Positions 23,701 to 33,414 of a stretch of 64,000 nt of DNA are shown piece after piece. The stretch's first letter is position 1. Every line of letters starts with the position of its first letter. The notes beneath the pieces were generated by a model. That model saw nothing but the letters and a program-made list of their open reading frames with translations. It searched no databases and was not told the DNA's origin. A program made the position numbers and the translations under genes. Source of the DNA: Lepisosteus oculatus (Eukaryota; Chordata; Actinopteri; Semionotiformes; Lepisosteidae). The stretch spans positions 4,203,605 to 4,267,604 of the forward strand of contig NC_090716.1 in assembly GCF_040954835.1 (NCBI RefSeq), written 5' to 3'.

Positions 23701-25714
23701 CTTGCAGAGCTGTCGTTCTGTATACCCAGTAAGGGTTTTACGGTGCTGCTTTGTTCTGGGCTGGATTGTATACGCAATGTGTGACCTAAATAGTCCACAG
23801 GCTGCTTTAGCTGCATCCTAAAACATGCTTCACCAGTCTTGGAACTATCCTTCTTTTTATTTTATTCTTCAGAGAGCACGCAGGGAAGCTGCATTAAAGG
23901 GGAACCGCCACCCTATTTTTATATTTCAGGGTCAGAAAGAATCAGCACTGATAAGTGCATTTCAAACCACAATTAAAGTAAAATCCACTCAGTACCTTGT
24001 AAAACTGCCAAATTATTACTGTACATAATAAAATAGATTAAATTTCCAGATATGCGTAGTGCCATGTTCCGTACTTATTCGCTCGTACATCACAGTACAT
24101 TGATCGTTACAGGGCCGAGAGAGCAGGAAGGGCTGCACCACGTCTTGGCTCTTGTGAACTCTCGCTCTCGCCCGTGTTGAGACCAGTGGTTTTGCGACTT
24201 ACAGCCTGTGTACAAAGTTCACGATTTAGTGCTGCATTCGAAATCTGTAAAAATGTTATATACCATCAATGAACGTATTTTGTGAGAGAGATTTAATAAC
24301 CGGTCTGAGAAATTGTCTGCAGTGCCCAACAGTTGTCACCCGGTCGCACTAGTGGTGCTGGGTCATGATGTACCGCCTCTGTTTTCTCCCCTCAGGCTCT
24401 TGATGCTCTTCAGAGGGCTCAGGAACTTTCAGAAGGAGTGGGGAACAAGGTACGGTGTTTTTACACGTGACCACTTCCTGCTGCTTCAACGTCAGTGATT
24501 TTTACTGTAATCCCGGAGGGGAAACGGCACCTTTAGTTGTACCGCAGTACCGTCAGAAAAGCCCGATGGTGGTATTGTTGGCTGCTTGCTTCTTGAATCT
24601 GTGTAAGCGCTGTAGCAGCAGGGCACTGTGACTTCGCAGGAAAACCACAGGGCAGGGAAAAGCATGATCCAAACTTTTGGCAAAAGACAGCAAAGCAAAT
24701 CTGCAGTATGAATCAGGGGTGGCTCTGATCCAGGACGTGGAGAGTCATGGTCCAGCAGGTCACACACAGTAGGCCCCCCGTGTAATTATCAGTTTGTAGG
24801 GAGTTGGAAGATGTGTTTTTTTTTTTATCAGTTTAGCTGGTAGGTTCAACGAGAGGAGGAGTGGCCAGCTGTGGACCTTGAATATTTAAATTGCCCAGGT
24901 TTATGGACCTGGATTATGTGGTCAAAACAGAGCGCTTCCAAGAGTTTAGCATCTGATGTCATGAAGGTGCCCCCTCAGCCCTGCTGGGCTGTGGCTGTGC
25001 AGGACCGTGCCTCTCCACCCCAGGTATAAAAACGCGGTGAGCCCACGGCACCCACTCGACGAATTAGATGATTAGGTGCGCGTAAGGGATTGTGCGCGCG
25101 TTAACATCGAGACCCAACGCCACGGGGAGCCCGGCTGCCGGCTCCCCCCTCCAGCAGGGGGCGCTGCGTGCGTGTTGCGGCGGAGGAGGTCTGGGGCTGC
25201 GCTGAGGCGTGCCGTCGCTGTTCCCCCAGCTCTGCGTCCTGAAGGTGCACTGCCTCAGCGAGAGGATATTCCGCTCCCGGGAGCAGCAGGAGCAGCTGCG
25301 GGAGCAGGTGGTGAAGTTCCTGGAGTGCGTGGAGGAGCTGGAGCTCTACTGCGGCATGTGTGGCGAGTCCATCGGGGAGAGGAACCAGCAGCTGCAGGCC
25401 CTGCCCTGCTCCCACGTCTTCCACTTGAAGTAGGTACCCCACCGCCTGGGCCGCGCCCCCCGGCGCCCACCACCTGCCGAGCCTCCTTACCCCACGCGCG
25501 ATCGTGGCGCGCTGGCCAGGGGACCCGAGCGAGGCCCCGAAAACCTGCCGAGATGTTGCACCAGTGAAGAATGAGTGTTTAACTCCTGTCTTGACCGGTT
25601 TATTGGCTTTGCTGCTGCAGTGCGTGTTTTCCGTCGCGCAGGTGTTTGCAGTCGAACGGGACGAAGGGCTGTCCGAGATGCCGGCGCTCCTCCGTGAAGC
25701 CCGGGTTCGTGTGA
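11572..25714 (+). CDS. rapsn: rapsyn (43-kDa acetylcholine receptor-associated protein), eight coding exons
   Basis: Rapsyn is the cytoplasmic scaffold that clusters nicotinic acetylcholine receptors at the neuromuscular junction. Joining the eight exons gives 1239 nt, or 412 residues plus stop, the same length as the human protein. The start MGQDQTK carries the N-myristoylation glycine that anchors rapsyn to the membrane. Residues about 6-320 hold helical TPR repeats, for example [17 protein letters not shown] in exon 2. A Glu/Gln/Leu-rich coiled coil follows at about 335-360. The RING-H2 ligands are C363, C366, C382, H384, H387, C390, C399 and C402. Asn88, the common human disease site, is conserved. 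All junctions are GT-AG and in phase, and no lesion is visible. A myogenic E-box lies just upstream. The 3' end is unclear. Confidence 0.97.
11764..14469 (+). other. rapsn: rapsn intron 1
   Basis: Runs from a GTAAGA donor to a TGTTGCAG acceptor. I see no gene, repeat family or RNA gene in it that I can support. Confidence 0.7.
14470..14808 (+). CDS. rapsn: rapsn coding exon 2
   Basis: 339 nt encoding residues 65-177, from [11 protein letters not shown] to FYVQLK. It holds TPR repeats and conserved Asn88 in [12 protein letters not shown]. It is markedly GC-rich compared with the flanking introns. The donor GTATGTG leads straight into a tandem repeat array. Confidence 0.96.
14809..15095 (+). 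repeat. 57-bp tandem repeat, about five units
   Basis: The string GTAAGGTACATACAG recurs at 14821, 14878, 14935, 14992 and 15049, an exact 57-bp spacing. Units differ by only a few substitutions. Diverged, shorter copies with GACCTATAAGGTATATA continue to about 15390. Because 57 is a multiple of three, the array makes long repetitive open frames that are not genes. Confidence 0.95.
15100..17638 (+). other. rapsn: rapsn intron 2, middle part
   Basis: Begins with the decayed continuation of the 57-bp array (to about 15390), then AT-rich unique sequence. I see no exon or RNA gene. Confidence 0.6.
17639..17850. repeat. Foldback repeat, possibly a Penelope-like element terminus
   Basis: The left arm (about 17639-17705) and right arm (about 17753-17818) are imperfect reverse complements sharing AACAAGTAATAGGTTTATTCC and AAGAAAGAAAACACAAC blocks. 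It is followed by CCTACGCATGCTGACGCAGC, which recurs with related sequence at 31010-31165. The minus strand of the left arm reads CCTGAAGAAGCC-UCCAC-GGCCGAAA. That recalls the CTGANGA/GAAA cores reported in Penelope-like elements, but the class is uncertain. Confidence 0.6.
17948..18106 (+). CDS. rapsn: rapsn coding exon 3
   Basis: 159 nt encoding residues 178-230, from [16 protein letters not shown] to AMECCE. CCCGCAG acceptor and GTAGGG donor, phase 0 at both ends. Confidence 0.96.
18301..18910 (+). repeat. Interspersed repeat interrupted by a younger SINE
   Basis: The left part (18301-18478) reads GTTAGTGGGCCAGTAGGGGG to CATTAAAAATTCCAGG. The right part resumes at about 18779 with TTTCTCCAAAAGAG and runs to GGCCTCCTAATAATCCCC. 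Both match the family seen at 10022-10345. The tRNA-type SINE at 18479-18778 splits it. Confidence 0.65.
18479..18778 (-). repeat. tRNA-derived SINE, copy 1
   Basis: On the minus strand it begins GGAGCAGTGGCTCTGTGGCT and contains GGTTGCTGGTTCAAATCCCG, which has the form of a pol III A box and B box. The 3' part is rich in GCTTCTCTCCCTG and ends near a GAAATTGTATATGGCCAATA tail. Copies 2 and 3 lie at 21880-22165 and 49566-49835. Confidence 0.8.
18911..21879 (+). other. rapsn: rapsn intron 3, remainder
   Basis: Mostly unique sequence, moderately GC-rich at 19440-20020 and AT-rich after 20500, with a short poly(C) run near 21041. No exon, RNA gene or known repeat was recognised. Confidence 0.5.
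21880..22165 (-). repeat. tRNA-derived SINE, copy 2
   Basis: Nearly the same as copy 1, including AGGCCCTTAACCCC-type and GGTTCAAATCC (B-box) blocks on the minus strand and the CAATTTCTTGCATTAGGAAT block on the plus strand. It lies in the same rapsn intron and in the same orientation as copy 1. Confidence 0.8.
22453..22551 (+). CDS. rapsn: rapsn coding exon 4
   Basis: 99 nt encoding residues 231-263, [13 protein letters not shown] through [15 protein letters not shown] acceptor and GTAGGC donor, phase 0. Confidence 0.95.
23343..23465 (+). CDS. rapsn: rapsn coding exon 5
   Basis: 123 nt encoding residues 264-304, [17 protein letters not shown] through [14 protein letters not shown] acceptor and GTACTG donor. 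It holds a late TPR repeat. Confidence 0.95.
24396..24449 (+). CDS. rapsn: rapsn coding exon 6
   Basis: A short 54-nt exon encoding residues 305-322, [25 protein letters not shown] acceptor and GTACGG donor, phase 0 at both ends. Confidence 0.94.
25230..25429 (+). CDS. rapsn: rapsn coding exon 7
   Basis: 200 nt encoding residues 323 to the first two bases of codon 389. It holds the Glu/Gln-rich coiled coil and the first half of the RING-H2 (C363, C366, C382, H384, H387). The donor is GTAGGT after CACTTGAA. Reading through instead gives an immediate stop, so the splice is needed. Confidence 0.95.
25642..25714 (+). CDS. rapsn: rapsn coding exon 8 (terminal)
   Basis: 73 nt after a CGCGCAG acceptor. 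It completes codon 389 and encodes [17 protein letters not shown] and VKPGFV before TGA. The three cysteines complete the RING-H2, and the end matches the conserved KPGFV rapsyn terminus, a type I PDZ-like tail. Confidence 0.95.
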
Positions 25715-28700
25715 GCGGAGAGGGAAGCCCCTTCGTTTGGGTTCAGGACAACACTGACGCCCTCCACTCCCCGTCCCACAACCCCCTAAAAGAGGGCGCC
25801 AGGCGGGGAAGGCACTGCTGTCTGGGCCGAGGCAGCGAGGGCACCAGGACACTCCTGGAGACGCGCGTAAAGACGGACGGCTCTCAAACGGGGATCGCAA
25901 GCGTAACGAGGCCGAGCGACAGCTCGGTGCTGGAAACTCATTTCGTTACTGTCCCCTTCTTTTTATTTTATACCAGGAAAAAAATCAAGCTGGTGAAAAA
26001 AAGGACATGAATTTTTGGATTTCGTTCTTTGTTTTTCAGAAGCGCCGTCTTGAAAAGGGACGGCGTCTTTCTTCTTGTGTCTTTATTTGGAGCGTTTCCG
26101 CGGACAGCCGCGCTCACAGGAATGGAGGGGGGGGCTCGTTTCTGACAGCTGTCAGGCTATCTGCAAATGAGAACTCCCAAACTCTGGGTTTGGTGCGGGG
26201 GCATTCAATTGGAAGAGCAGAGAGATGATTCACTGATGGCTAAGATAACTGTTTCCCAGAAGACATGCTCTGGATCACCTTTAACTTTAGTGGATTTTTT
26301 TTAATTATTCTGTCATTACATGCAAGTTCCCTTCTTCAGCTGTTGTGCCTCCTTTTGTGTTGGTGCTGTTGTGTAATTATATGCTGTATATATTATACTA
26401 TGCTTGGGAGCCTATAAGCCACTGAGTTTTGCATTGACTAGCAGGACAAATTGCAAAAACGTGTGTTCCCCCCACACAGTGGAACAATCGAGCAAGCAAT
26501 TTGCACCTCTCTATCTCTGTTGAAACAGTGAACATTATCAGCACTCTGCTGGTTCTCACCCAGTGGCATTATTATTCTTTTCTCATTAAATACCTCCACA
26601 TACTACTGAAGAAATATCGGCTTTGGAGAGGTCAATCTGATAGTGGTATATTCAGTATAAAGAACACAAGGAAGGCAAATGATTAAGGGTTAGAGTGCAG
26701 TGTGCGCAGTGAGCTTTGCAATGAAGTGTTGGTTTTGAGACGAACTTTTTACATTTCCTTCCTCTCAACCAAATGCTCTCCTTGGCTCGTCTGCAAATGT
26801 GCCTGAACAGCAACACCTTTTTATTCAGAGACTTTTTTTAAGCAGACATGTAAAGTACTAGTGAATTCACAAATTTGCTTTATAGTCATCATGTACAATG
26901 TTTCATATATGTTACAACAGACAAAATACACTATTGTAAGGCTTAAATGTATGTTTTGACTTTTGGCTAGAATTAGTACGGTGGAGTTGTTTTTTTAATT
27001 TTAATATGAAATATGCTGTTTTTCTATAATTTGTTGTCCATTATTTTCAATGACTGGTATTGATATACATGATGTTTTCATATTTCTAGTTTGTATTTCT
27101 CTATAGTTAATTCATTATTATATTCTCAATGAGATCAATCATTTCTCAGTCTTCATTTTTTTAGAATTTGTTGTTTAATGCCGTTCACTGAATTTCAGCT
27201 CAGCTCCTTAAAGCTACCGATCTTTAATCATTGGACAAAAGATTCAATCACTTAGCTCATATGATGGATTTTCACATTTTTGTCATCTTCGACTGAATTG
27301 TTCCTTCATCAGAGTTATTCAGAACTATGTCAAATCAACACCTTCAAGCTTCCACTCAGAACGACCAAACTGTTTGTTTTTTCTGCAGCATGTCAAAAAT
27401 ATAAAAATCACTTTTTTGGAGGGAGTGGAGCCATGTTCAATCCTTTGACAAGAAAATAAATAAAGACTTACTGGAATAAATTAATCTTTAAAAATAATTT
27501 AGGAGCTTTGTATTGAAATATCAAATTTTGTTTTGAAGAACGTATTCATTGTGACTGATCTGAAGTCTAAACCAAAGCGCTCTGCAGAGAGGTTACAGTC
27601 TCAGGGATGCAGGAGTGCAGGGGGAGATCTGAGCTCTTGGGAGATCTCCTCTTTGGTTTAATCTTCTATTTTCTATAGAAATAATCTGCATTAATGATTA
27701 TGTTGTGTCCCATGCAATATAACACATTTGGGGTGACAACTCTGACTCCAGGCAGCCTGCAAGCAGAGACTCCAGCAGAATTACATTTCTCCTATGAGAG
27801 GGCTGAGCTGATCCAGAAGGCGTGGTTTGCGTAAGCTTGGATCAATGTCCGCAGGAAAGGGCTCAAAACTACGGTTGTAAAACATTCATCCAGTTTTCTA
27901 TCTGGCCTCTGACCTACCCGAGAAAAGCAATGAAATACCTTTAGCACTTTGGAAGCACCTTTACAAGCTTTGTCAAACCTCCAGTGCCTCTGTATCCAAG
28001 TGAAATCAACCTACTAGTTTATTATGTTGTGGTGAAACAGACAAAGGTTTCAGTAGAATAAGATTAATTGTTAAAAGATTAGGGCAGGAATTGTATTATA
28101 TCAGGTTTCTGGATAAACAATGTATATAGAGGAGGTTGCCATGTGATTATGTTATTCTGGACCTCTCTTCCCAAGGATATCAGGGACTCACCTTCTCTAA
28201 GCTCTTACAAATCCAGACTCAAAAACCTTCTTCTTTAGAACAGCCTTTACTGAACTGGTTCCATTCTTTACCCCTCTGCTCCTACTGTATTCAGTACCAT
28301 CATCTACTGTCTCCTCTGCATATTCTAATCCCGTGTATCTTGTGTATTTTTTATTGTTTATTTGTAATTGTTGTTGTTCTGATATATTTTAAAATATATA
28401 ACATATTACCACAATATAACAAATATATAATATTATTACCATGATTCAGGGTTTGGCATGACATTCTAAAAGGAGAGACTGAGGTCCCAGTGATAAACAT
28501 AATGGTTTGTAATGCATGATTTAAACTTCAGGCTGTGAAGGTTGTTTTTGGAAAAGATTTAAGGGTTTTGAGAGGAGTAGGTGCAAAAACTCATCACGAA
28601 GCGCCGAGGCAGCCTATACAATTACGCACAGTGAAGTGCTGGATCTACAGTAGGTTTGTTTTGAATTATCACAGCAGTATAAACCCTGCCGAGTTTTTAA

Positions 28701-29117
28701 TTTGCTATGAAAGAAACAAACTGATTATGTTGGCACTCTAAACAAGAAAAAAAAACACTAAATAAGAAGTGGATAAGTGATAATGACCAATGCGCGCAAG
28801 AGAGGGCTGGTGAAGTCACTCACAGTGATTAGGCATCGCTATTCAAAACCTGGGCGGTCATGTCCTTTGCGGTGCGCAATAATGTGCCTTTTAAAATGAA
28901 GTGCTTTTAGGCCACCGGAACTGTCAGGACGCACCTTATGCTAAATGCATATAAGATCAAACTCCTGCAGTCTTGGCATCTCTTGGCAATTCGAGATACT
29001 GAAGTGCGACATTCAGTAACGCGCACTGAACGTCATTTCAACGGTTTTTCTAAAGGCAGTCAGGAAGATGAGAATTTAAGGCGATGTCGCTGTTGAGATC
29101 AAGACGAACGCTTTGAA
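25715..29117. other. rapsn 3' flank and spacer
   Basis: Contains the rapsn 3' UTR, whose end is not clear. Tandem AATAAA signals at 27455-27464 are about 1.7 kb after the stop. The LINE-like tail at 28190-28400 sits here. No propeptide or signal exons for the astacin pseudogene were found. Confidence 0.5.
28190..28400 (+). repeat. LINE-like 3' tail, copy A
   Basis: Shares CTTTACTGAACTGGTTCCA, GTACCATC, GTCTCCTCTG and TATCTTGTGTATT blocks in the same order with 44925-45136. Its open frame resembles the out-of-frame tail of fish non-LTR retrotransposons. The family is not named. Confidence 0.6.
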
Positions 29118-29199
29118 ATGTCCAGACAGTTTGTGCCGATCTGGCCTAAAGACAGTAGTGGAACGGTCTCGGTCCCGTATCTTATCTCCAGTGAATACA
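29118..29199 (+). pseudogene. Astacin remnant: N-terminus of the protease domain
   Basis: Translates to WPKDSSGTVSVPYLISSEY and ends at a GTGAGTGA donor. The WPK-DG-V-VPY-ISSE-S pattern is typical of fish and frog hatching astacins. The cysteine usually found just before WPK is absent. A possible acceptor TGTCCAG ends at 29125. Confidence 0.75.
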
Positions 29200-30295
29200 G
29201 TGAGTGAAATACCAGTCATTACACTTTTCCCAAGATTTGGACACGAGTTAGTTTCCGGTTCAATAGCAGTGCAGCTGAATTGAAATCCATTTAAAACCCC
29301 GGTCTAGGCAGACAGTCTCCAGAAGCGCCACTTGAAACCATTTATATTATATTACGGGCCAACGAGTTTTGTAGAAGCAGCGTATACTGTATTTTATTTT
29401 TAAAATACACCGTGAAGTCATCCAAACTGTTGATCGGGCATCATGTTGAAACGTGCCCTTAACCAGAAAAGGCAGGGATGACGGAGAGAGACACACACGT
29501 GCACACAAATCACCCGGAGCAGTAGAAATACCGATCGGCAGCGTGCGTATTCACCGCGCAACCTCCGGCGACATGAAGTGAAGTTTGTGGAAAAGACGAA
29601 GGAGGCTGACTACTGGGCGAGTTCTTCACAATATTTTAAAATGCCAGCTATTAAAATATAGGGGCCTCCCAAGACAAGGTAGATGGGACCACCAGGTTCT
29701 GCAAAGGATGGGGGTTGTGGGGTGTGTAAGGACTTTGTCACTGGATACCAGTCATAGGAAATTTAATATCTCGAATTCTTTTCGCATGATCTTTGCCGAG
29801 GTATTTCAGAAATGCCGTCGCTCAGGGTCTCCGCTGATTTTGTTTTGTTTTTTTTTTTTTTAAATACAAGAACTATCGCGTGTGTGGACGTGTTGAGCTT
29901 TGCACTCGTTCTTGTTTAAGAATACGCGTGAGCGTCATCTTGTTTAAAGTTGTGTTCACATTAGGTACAAATAGTAATATTTCATTATGCATAAACCCCA
30001 GTGGAAAACACGACCGTGCGCGTTCTGCACCGCTGCATATGGTCACAAACATTCAACCCCCAGTTCCAGTTCAGCTCTCGGTAGCGTCTATCTTTGCACG
30101 AAGTCACGGGTTGTACGAACAGTCAGATGACCATCGCTATCTCGTAATGACAAGATAAGAGATATTTTTTTTGCTTGATGCAAGCAATATGCGGCAGCGC
30201 ATTGCTGCCATCAAGGTGTAAAACAATACCTGATTTAACTCGTGATTGAGTAATTTCCTGAGGGTTTTAGTGTCGGATCTGTACTTTGCCTTTAG

Positions 30296-30448
30296 GTGCT
30301 GGTTTCACCTGGGGCCGGCAGGTGGCGACGCTGAGCAGAAGCGGCCGCGTGATGCTCGAGGTGAACCGCGCCCTGGGTGTCCAGTACGGGCAGTGCCGCA
30401 GCGGTCGAGACCAGTACATCAAGATCCACTGGGAGTGCGTTGACCCAG
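30296..30448 (+). pseudogene. Astacin remnant: zinc-site exon, ligands lost
   Basis: Reads GAGFTWGRQVATLSRSG, then the damaged zinc motif at 30355-30387, then QCRSGRDQYIKIHWECV. All three zinc histidines are replaced; only the glutamate position looks kept. The exon fits best if it ends at CCCAG with a GC donor (GCAAGG), which joins in phase to the next remnant. Confidence 0.85.
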
Positions 30449-30876
30449 GCAAGGGCGCTGTGTTGGCCAGGCGGCGCCGAGGCTGACACGCGTGTAAAAG
30501 AACACGTAACGAGACGGCCCTTGGGGAGGGGGGGAGAACCCCTGGATGTAGATGAACTTCAGGGCAATGCGACAGTCGCTGCGTCCGCGAGTTTGCAAAG
30601 TAGCCGTTTCCAAGAAAGCCGGTGTGTTCATGCGGCGCCTTTTTTTATTTTGTAAACCTCCCACAAGGCCCGGGTTCGGCCTGAATCAGACAGCCGAGTT
30701 GATTTAATGTAAGCCCCAGTGCCTATTCCGGTACGGCTTGATTAAAGCTTTGGAAGCTCGATGGCTGCTTTTAGCGGGGGAACCTTTGTTGAGTGTCGCT
30801 CCAGACGGAGAAGTAATGCAGAGAAGGAAGGTGCTGATGGGGGGGGCACTCTCGGTGTTCTGCCTTCTCTTTTCAG

Positions 30877-30995
30877 GAAGTTCGTACAATGTCGAGAAAC
30901 AAGACACCGGTCATCTAGACATCCCCTGTGCCTACTTCCCCATCATGGATTACGGAAGATAAACAAGTGGAGGCTCAGCCGATGTGGGCATGCTG
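30877..30995 (+). pseudogene. Astacin remnant: Met-turn exon with premature stop
   Basis: After a TTTTCAG acceptor it reads SSYNVEKQDTGHLDIPC and PIMDYGR, matching the N-KQDT-N-PYDY-SVMHYGR stretch of astacins. The histidine of MHYGR is Asp here. TAA at 30960-30962 ends the frame, but the line TSGGSADVGML up to a GTAAGA donor still looks like astacin. Confidence 0.8.
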
Positions 30996-31009
30996 GTAAG
31001 ATCAGATAT

Positions 31010-31165
31010 TCAAGAACAAGTAAAGGTGTATTCCACGCTAGAAGGAAAAGAAAAGAGACTACATTTCAGCTGTGGAGCCTTCTTCAGGTGTGACACCTGA
31101 CACCCCATGTAGCTGCGTTAGCATGCATGTAGCCTATGCATGCTGACGCAGCTCCCTACTTGAAC
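31010..31165. repeat. Second copy of the 17.6-kb foldback family
   Basis: Shares GGAGCCTTCTTCAGGTGTG-type, CACGCTAGAAGGAAAAGAAA and CATGCTGACGCAGCTCCC blocks with 17639-17850. It lies between the astacin and CUB remnants and probably inserted after the gene decayed. Confidence 0.55.
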
Positions 31166-31971
31166 TTATTTCACCTAGATAAAATATCAGTCCATTATCC
31201 CGGGAAGGATGACCTTTCTAAACTCCTGACATACAGCAAACATAGAGGTTCTTTGGATGTGCATTCATATGAAAGCAGTTTTCCCATTCAAATTTCTTTT
31301 GCTTACCAGATGCCCCATCTCAGCTGCATAATTAATGAAAGGGTGAGGCCTGTGGCGTGTATGTCTCCCAACAGGTGTGCCTTCTCAAACACCTATGGGA
31401 GTGCAACAGTTGAGCCCCTAAAGGACACTAAAGAAATAACAGGATGACAGAGATGTGGCCTGAGCCCTATTGATGCGCTCAGAGTAAAAAGGCTACACTC
31501 TAAGGAGAGCCCTTTAGAAATTCTGGCTGTCAGTGCAGGGAATGAAAAGAAGTGCACTAACTAGTCAGGTCAGTCCTGAATATCATAAATGGTGTTTTTC
31601 CATTGCTGCTGTCTGTAATTGTGTAATTTGGCTGGCGAAAGAAGGCAAGACCCACAAAAATAACTTGTAAAAAAATGGTTAATGTGCCTCACATCTATTT
31701 GTCAGGATGAATGAGCACTTGGCAAATTCAGGAGAGATATAATTATCTGATAAGTATTATCTGATCATATTTTTGCACCACATAAATAACAAAGGCTCAC
31801 AACCCTTTCCTGTAAAAAAACAATGTTTTGGTAACACAGAAGGCATAATGGGCAAACAGCCACATCAATAACACTGTCAGGTGCTTGTGTCTTTGGCTAC
31901 AGGGTGTTAGGATGAGTGTGTGTTACGTTTGGAGTAGTTGTATATTGACATTTTAACCTGTTCGTCTCCAG

Positions 31972-32085
31972 ATGTCTGCAGCGCATTATTCACAGAAGCA
32001 GAGGGAGTCCTGACGTCTGCAACTGTCCCATCACAACATCCAGATAATTCCAGCTGTGTTCCCGATCCGCCTCCCATTGCAAAAG
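31972..32085 (+). pseudogene. CUB domain 1 remnant, first half
   Basis: After a GTCTCCAG acceptor it reads DVCSALFTEAEGVLTSATVP and HPDNSSCV. That matches the CUB opening C-G-L-G-SP-YP-YP-N-C, with the usual aromatic residues lost. A GTGACT donor follows. Confidence 0.7.
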
Positions 32086-32316
32086 GTGACTCTTCCGTTA
32101 TAAAAGTGAATAATCAAGGGCCAGAACAGTGCATGCTGGGTATTACAAGAGCTATTCTTGTCTTTTAACTTTCTCTAGATTTCTCCAGTTCTGAGATTAA
32201 AATTTTTAGCCAGCCTAACTGTAATTGTTTAGGCATCTGCTAATCTATGCTTGGATGCCAAAGATGTAAAATCTTGTAAAGCTCATGGAAGTTTCTTCCC
32301 TCATGATGTTTTGCAG

Positions 32317-32529
32317 ATTTTACTTGAATTTGAAGTGTTTAATCTGCAGATGTCTGAAGGCTGTGCCTGGTTTATAACGGTGACAGCAAAGACTCTCCAG
32401 TGTTACGGGAAAAGACCTGTGAGAAAAGACAGATTCCTCCCCTGTTTTCCAATAATGCTACCATGCTAATAGAGTTTGTCAGTGATGGGTTGCTCTCAGC
32501 ATCTGGATTTAGGGCAAAGTACAAAACTG
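32317..32529 (+). pseudogene. CUB domain 1 remnant, second half, frameshifted
   Basis: Reads ILLEFEVFNLQMSEGCAW, then loses the expected DYVxVYDG part to a small deletion. It resumes in another frame as GDSKDSPVLREKTCEK and LIEFVSDGLLSASGFRAKY before a GTAAGTC donor. The two pieces are typical of the CUB second half. Confidence 0.8.
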
Positions 32530-33273
32530 GTAAGTCAGCAAGGGGTGAGATCTGAGCTGAAAGATACAGTAGTGTAGCTTCTCCGCTGTTGGGTTCTGGG
32601 TTCATTTATAGTCTGGAAAACCTTCTGTGTGAAGCTTGCATGTTCCACCTGGACTTTCACCAGGTGTTCCAGTTTCCACTAGTCAAAGCCATGCTGCACT
32701 TCTCAATTGCCCTGTGTGCTTGTATGCAATAATGCACTAATCCCATCTGGGACATAGTCCTGCCTTGTGTTTAGACCTCCAGGGTTGGTTTCAGGTTGAC
32801 CTATATTACCCAGAATATAGTCGTTTTCTCAGTATGTATGGATGAATTCTGAGCTGGAATGGCAAATAAATGTGATTCTCCTTTCCTTTCTACATGGTGT
32901 GATTTCAGAACTGGGCTAGTCTTGTGAGAGGATTTGACAGTTGGGCTTCTAAGTAAAACCATAATGGCATTAAAAAAATGTCTCCCTGAACTCAGGAAGT
33001 GAATTTGGTTATTTATCGTATCCATACACGTGTACAGTGGAACACGTGCCCTGTGGACTTGAGCCATGAAACTTAACACACTTAAAATTTGGATATTGAA
33101 CTTGCGGTAGGTGTGTTGTTGATTCTGTACACAAGAGACTGGGCAGCTTCACTCTATTTTAACTCCAGGTAGGAAAGTTCCATGCTCCCACTGCTTTGTT
33201 TGGATAGGTAGAAGAATCTTGTAACTGCTCTGTATGCACATGAAAAGCAGATTGTGTTTTTTTTGTTTTACAG

Positions 33274-33414
33274 TGGACTGTGGTGTGACTCTGACAGCAT
33301 CAAAGGGAGAATTCTCATCTCTGAACTTCCCCTTTCTATCCCAATAATTACGACTGTACATGGGCCCTCATAAGCTCCACCTGGGTACAAGGACAGGATA
33401 TTCTGGATATTTGA
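33274..33414 (+). pseudogene. CUB domain 2 remnant, frameshifted
   Basis: After a TTTTACAG acceptor it reads VDCGVTLTASKGEFSSLNFP, then shifts frame near 33340 and continues YPNNYDCTWALISSTW and GQDILDI before TGA. The phase at the start matches the previous exon's end, which supports the exon chain. Confidence 0.8.

Larger units (their letters stand above)
22552..25229 (+). other. rapsn: rapsn introns 4-6
   Basis: Introns at 22552-23342, 23466-24395 and 24450-25229. I see no repeat family or RNA gene I can support. The last 200 bases before exon 7 are GC-rich. Confidence 0.6.
29118..33414 (+). pseudogene. Astacin metalloprotease with two CUB domains, decayed (hatching-enzyme-like)
   Basis: Six exon remnants in the right order and orientation recall an astacin (M12A) protease followed by two CUB domains, the architecture of amphibian hatching enzymes such as UVS.2. 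29118-29199 gives IWPKDSSGTVSVPYLISSEY, the start of the mature protease. 30296-30448 gives QVATLSRSG and CRSGRDQYIKIHWE, hallmarks of the region around the zinc site. 30877-30995 gives PIMDYGR, the Met-turn. 31972-32085, 32317-32529 and 33274-33414 are CUB pieces. The zinc motif HExxHxxGxxH has become LEVNRALGVQY, a stop follows the Met-turn, and both CUBs are frameshifted. The exon for the N-terminal half of the protease core was not found. Introns are kept, so this is not a retrocopy. Confidence 0.85.

Noticed and set aside
30286-30486. Reading the astacin zinc-site piece through to the stop at 30486 as a small gene
   Set aside because: The residues after the GC donor lose all similarity to astacins, while splicing to 30877 restores it.
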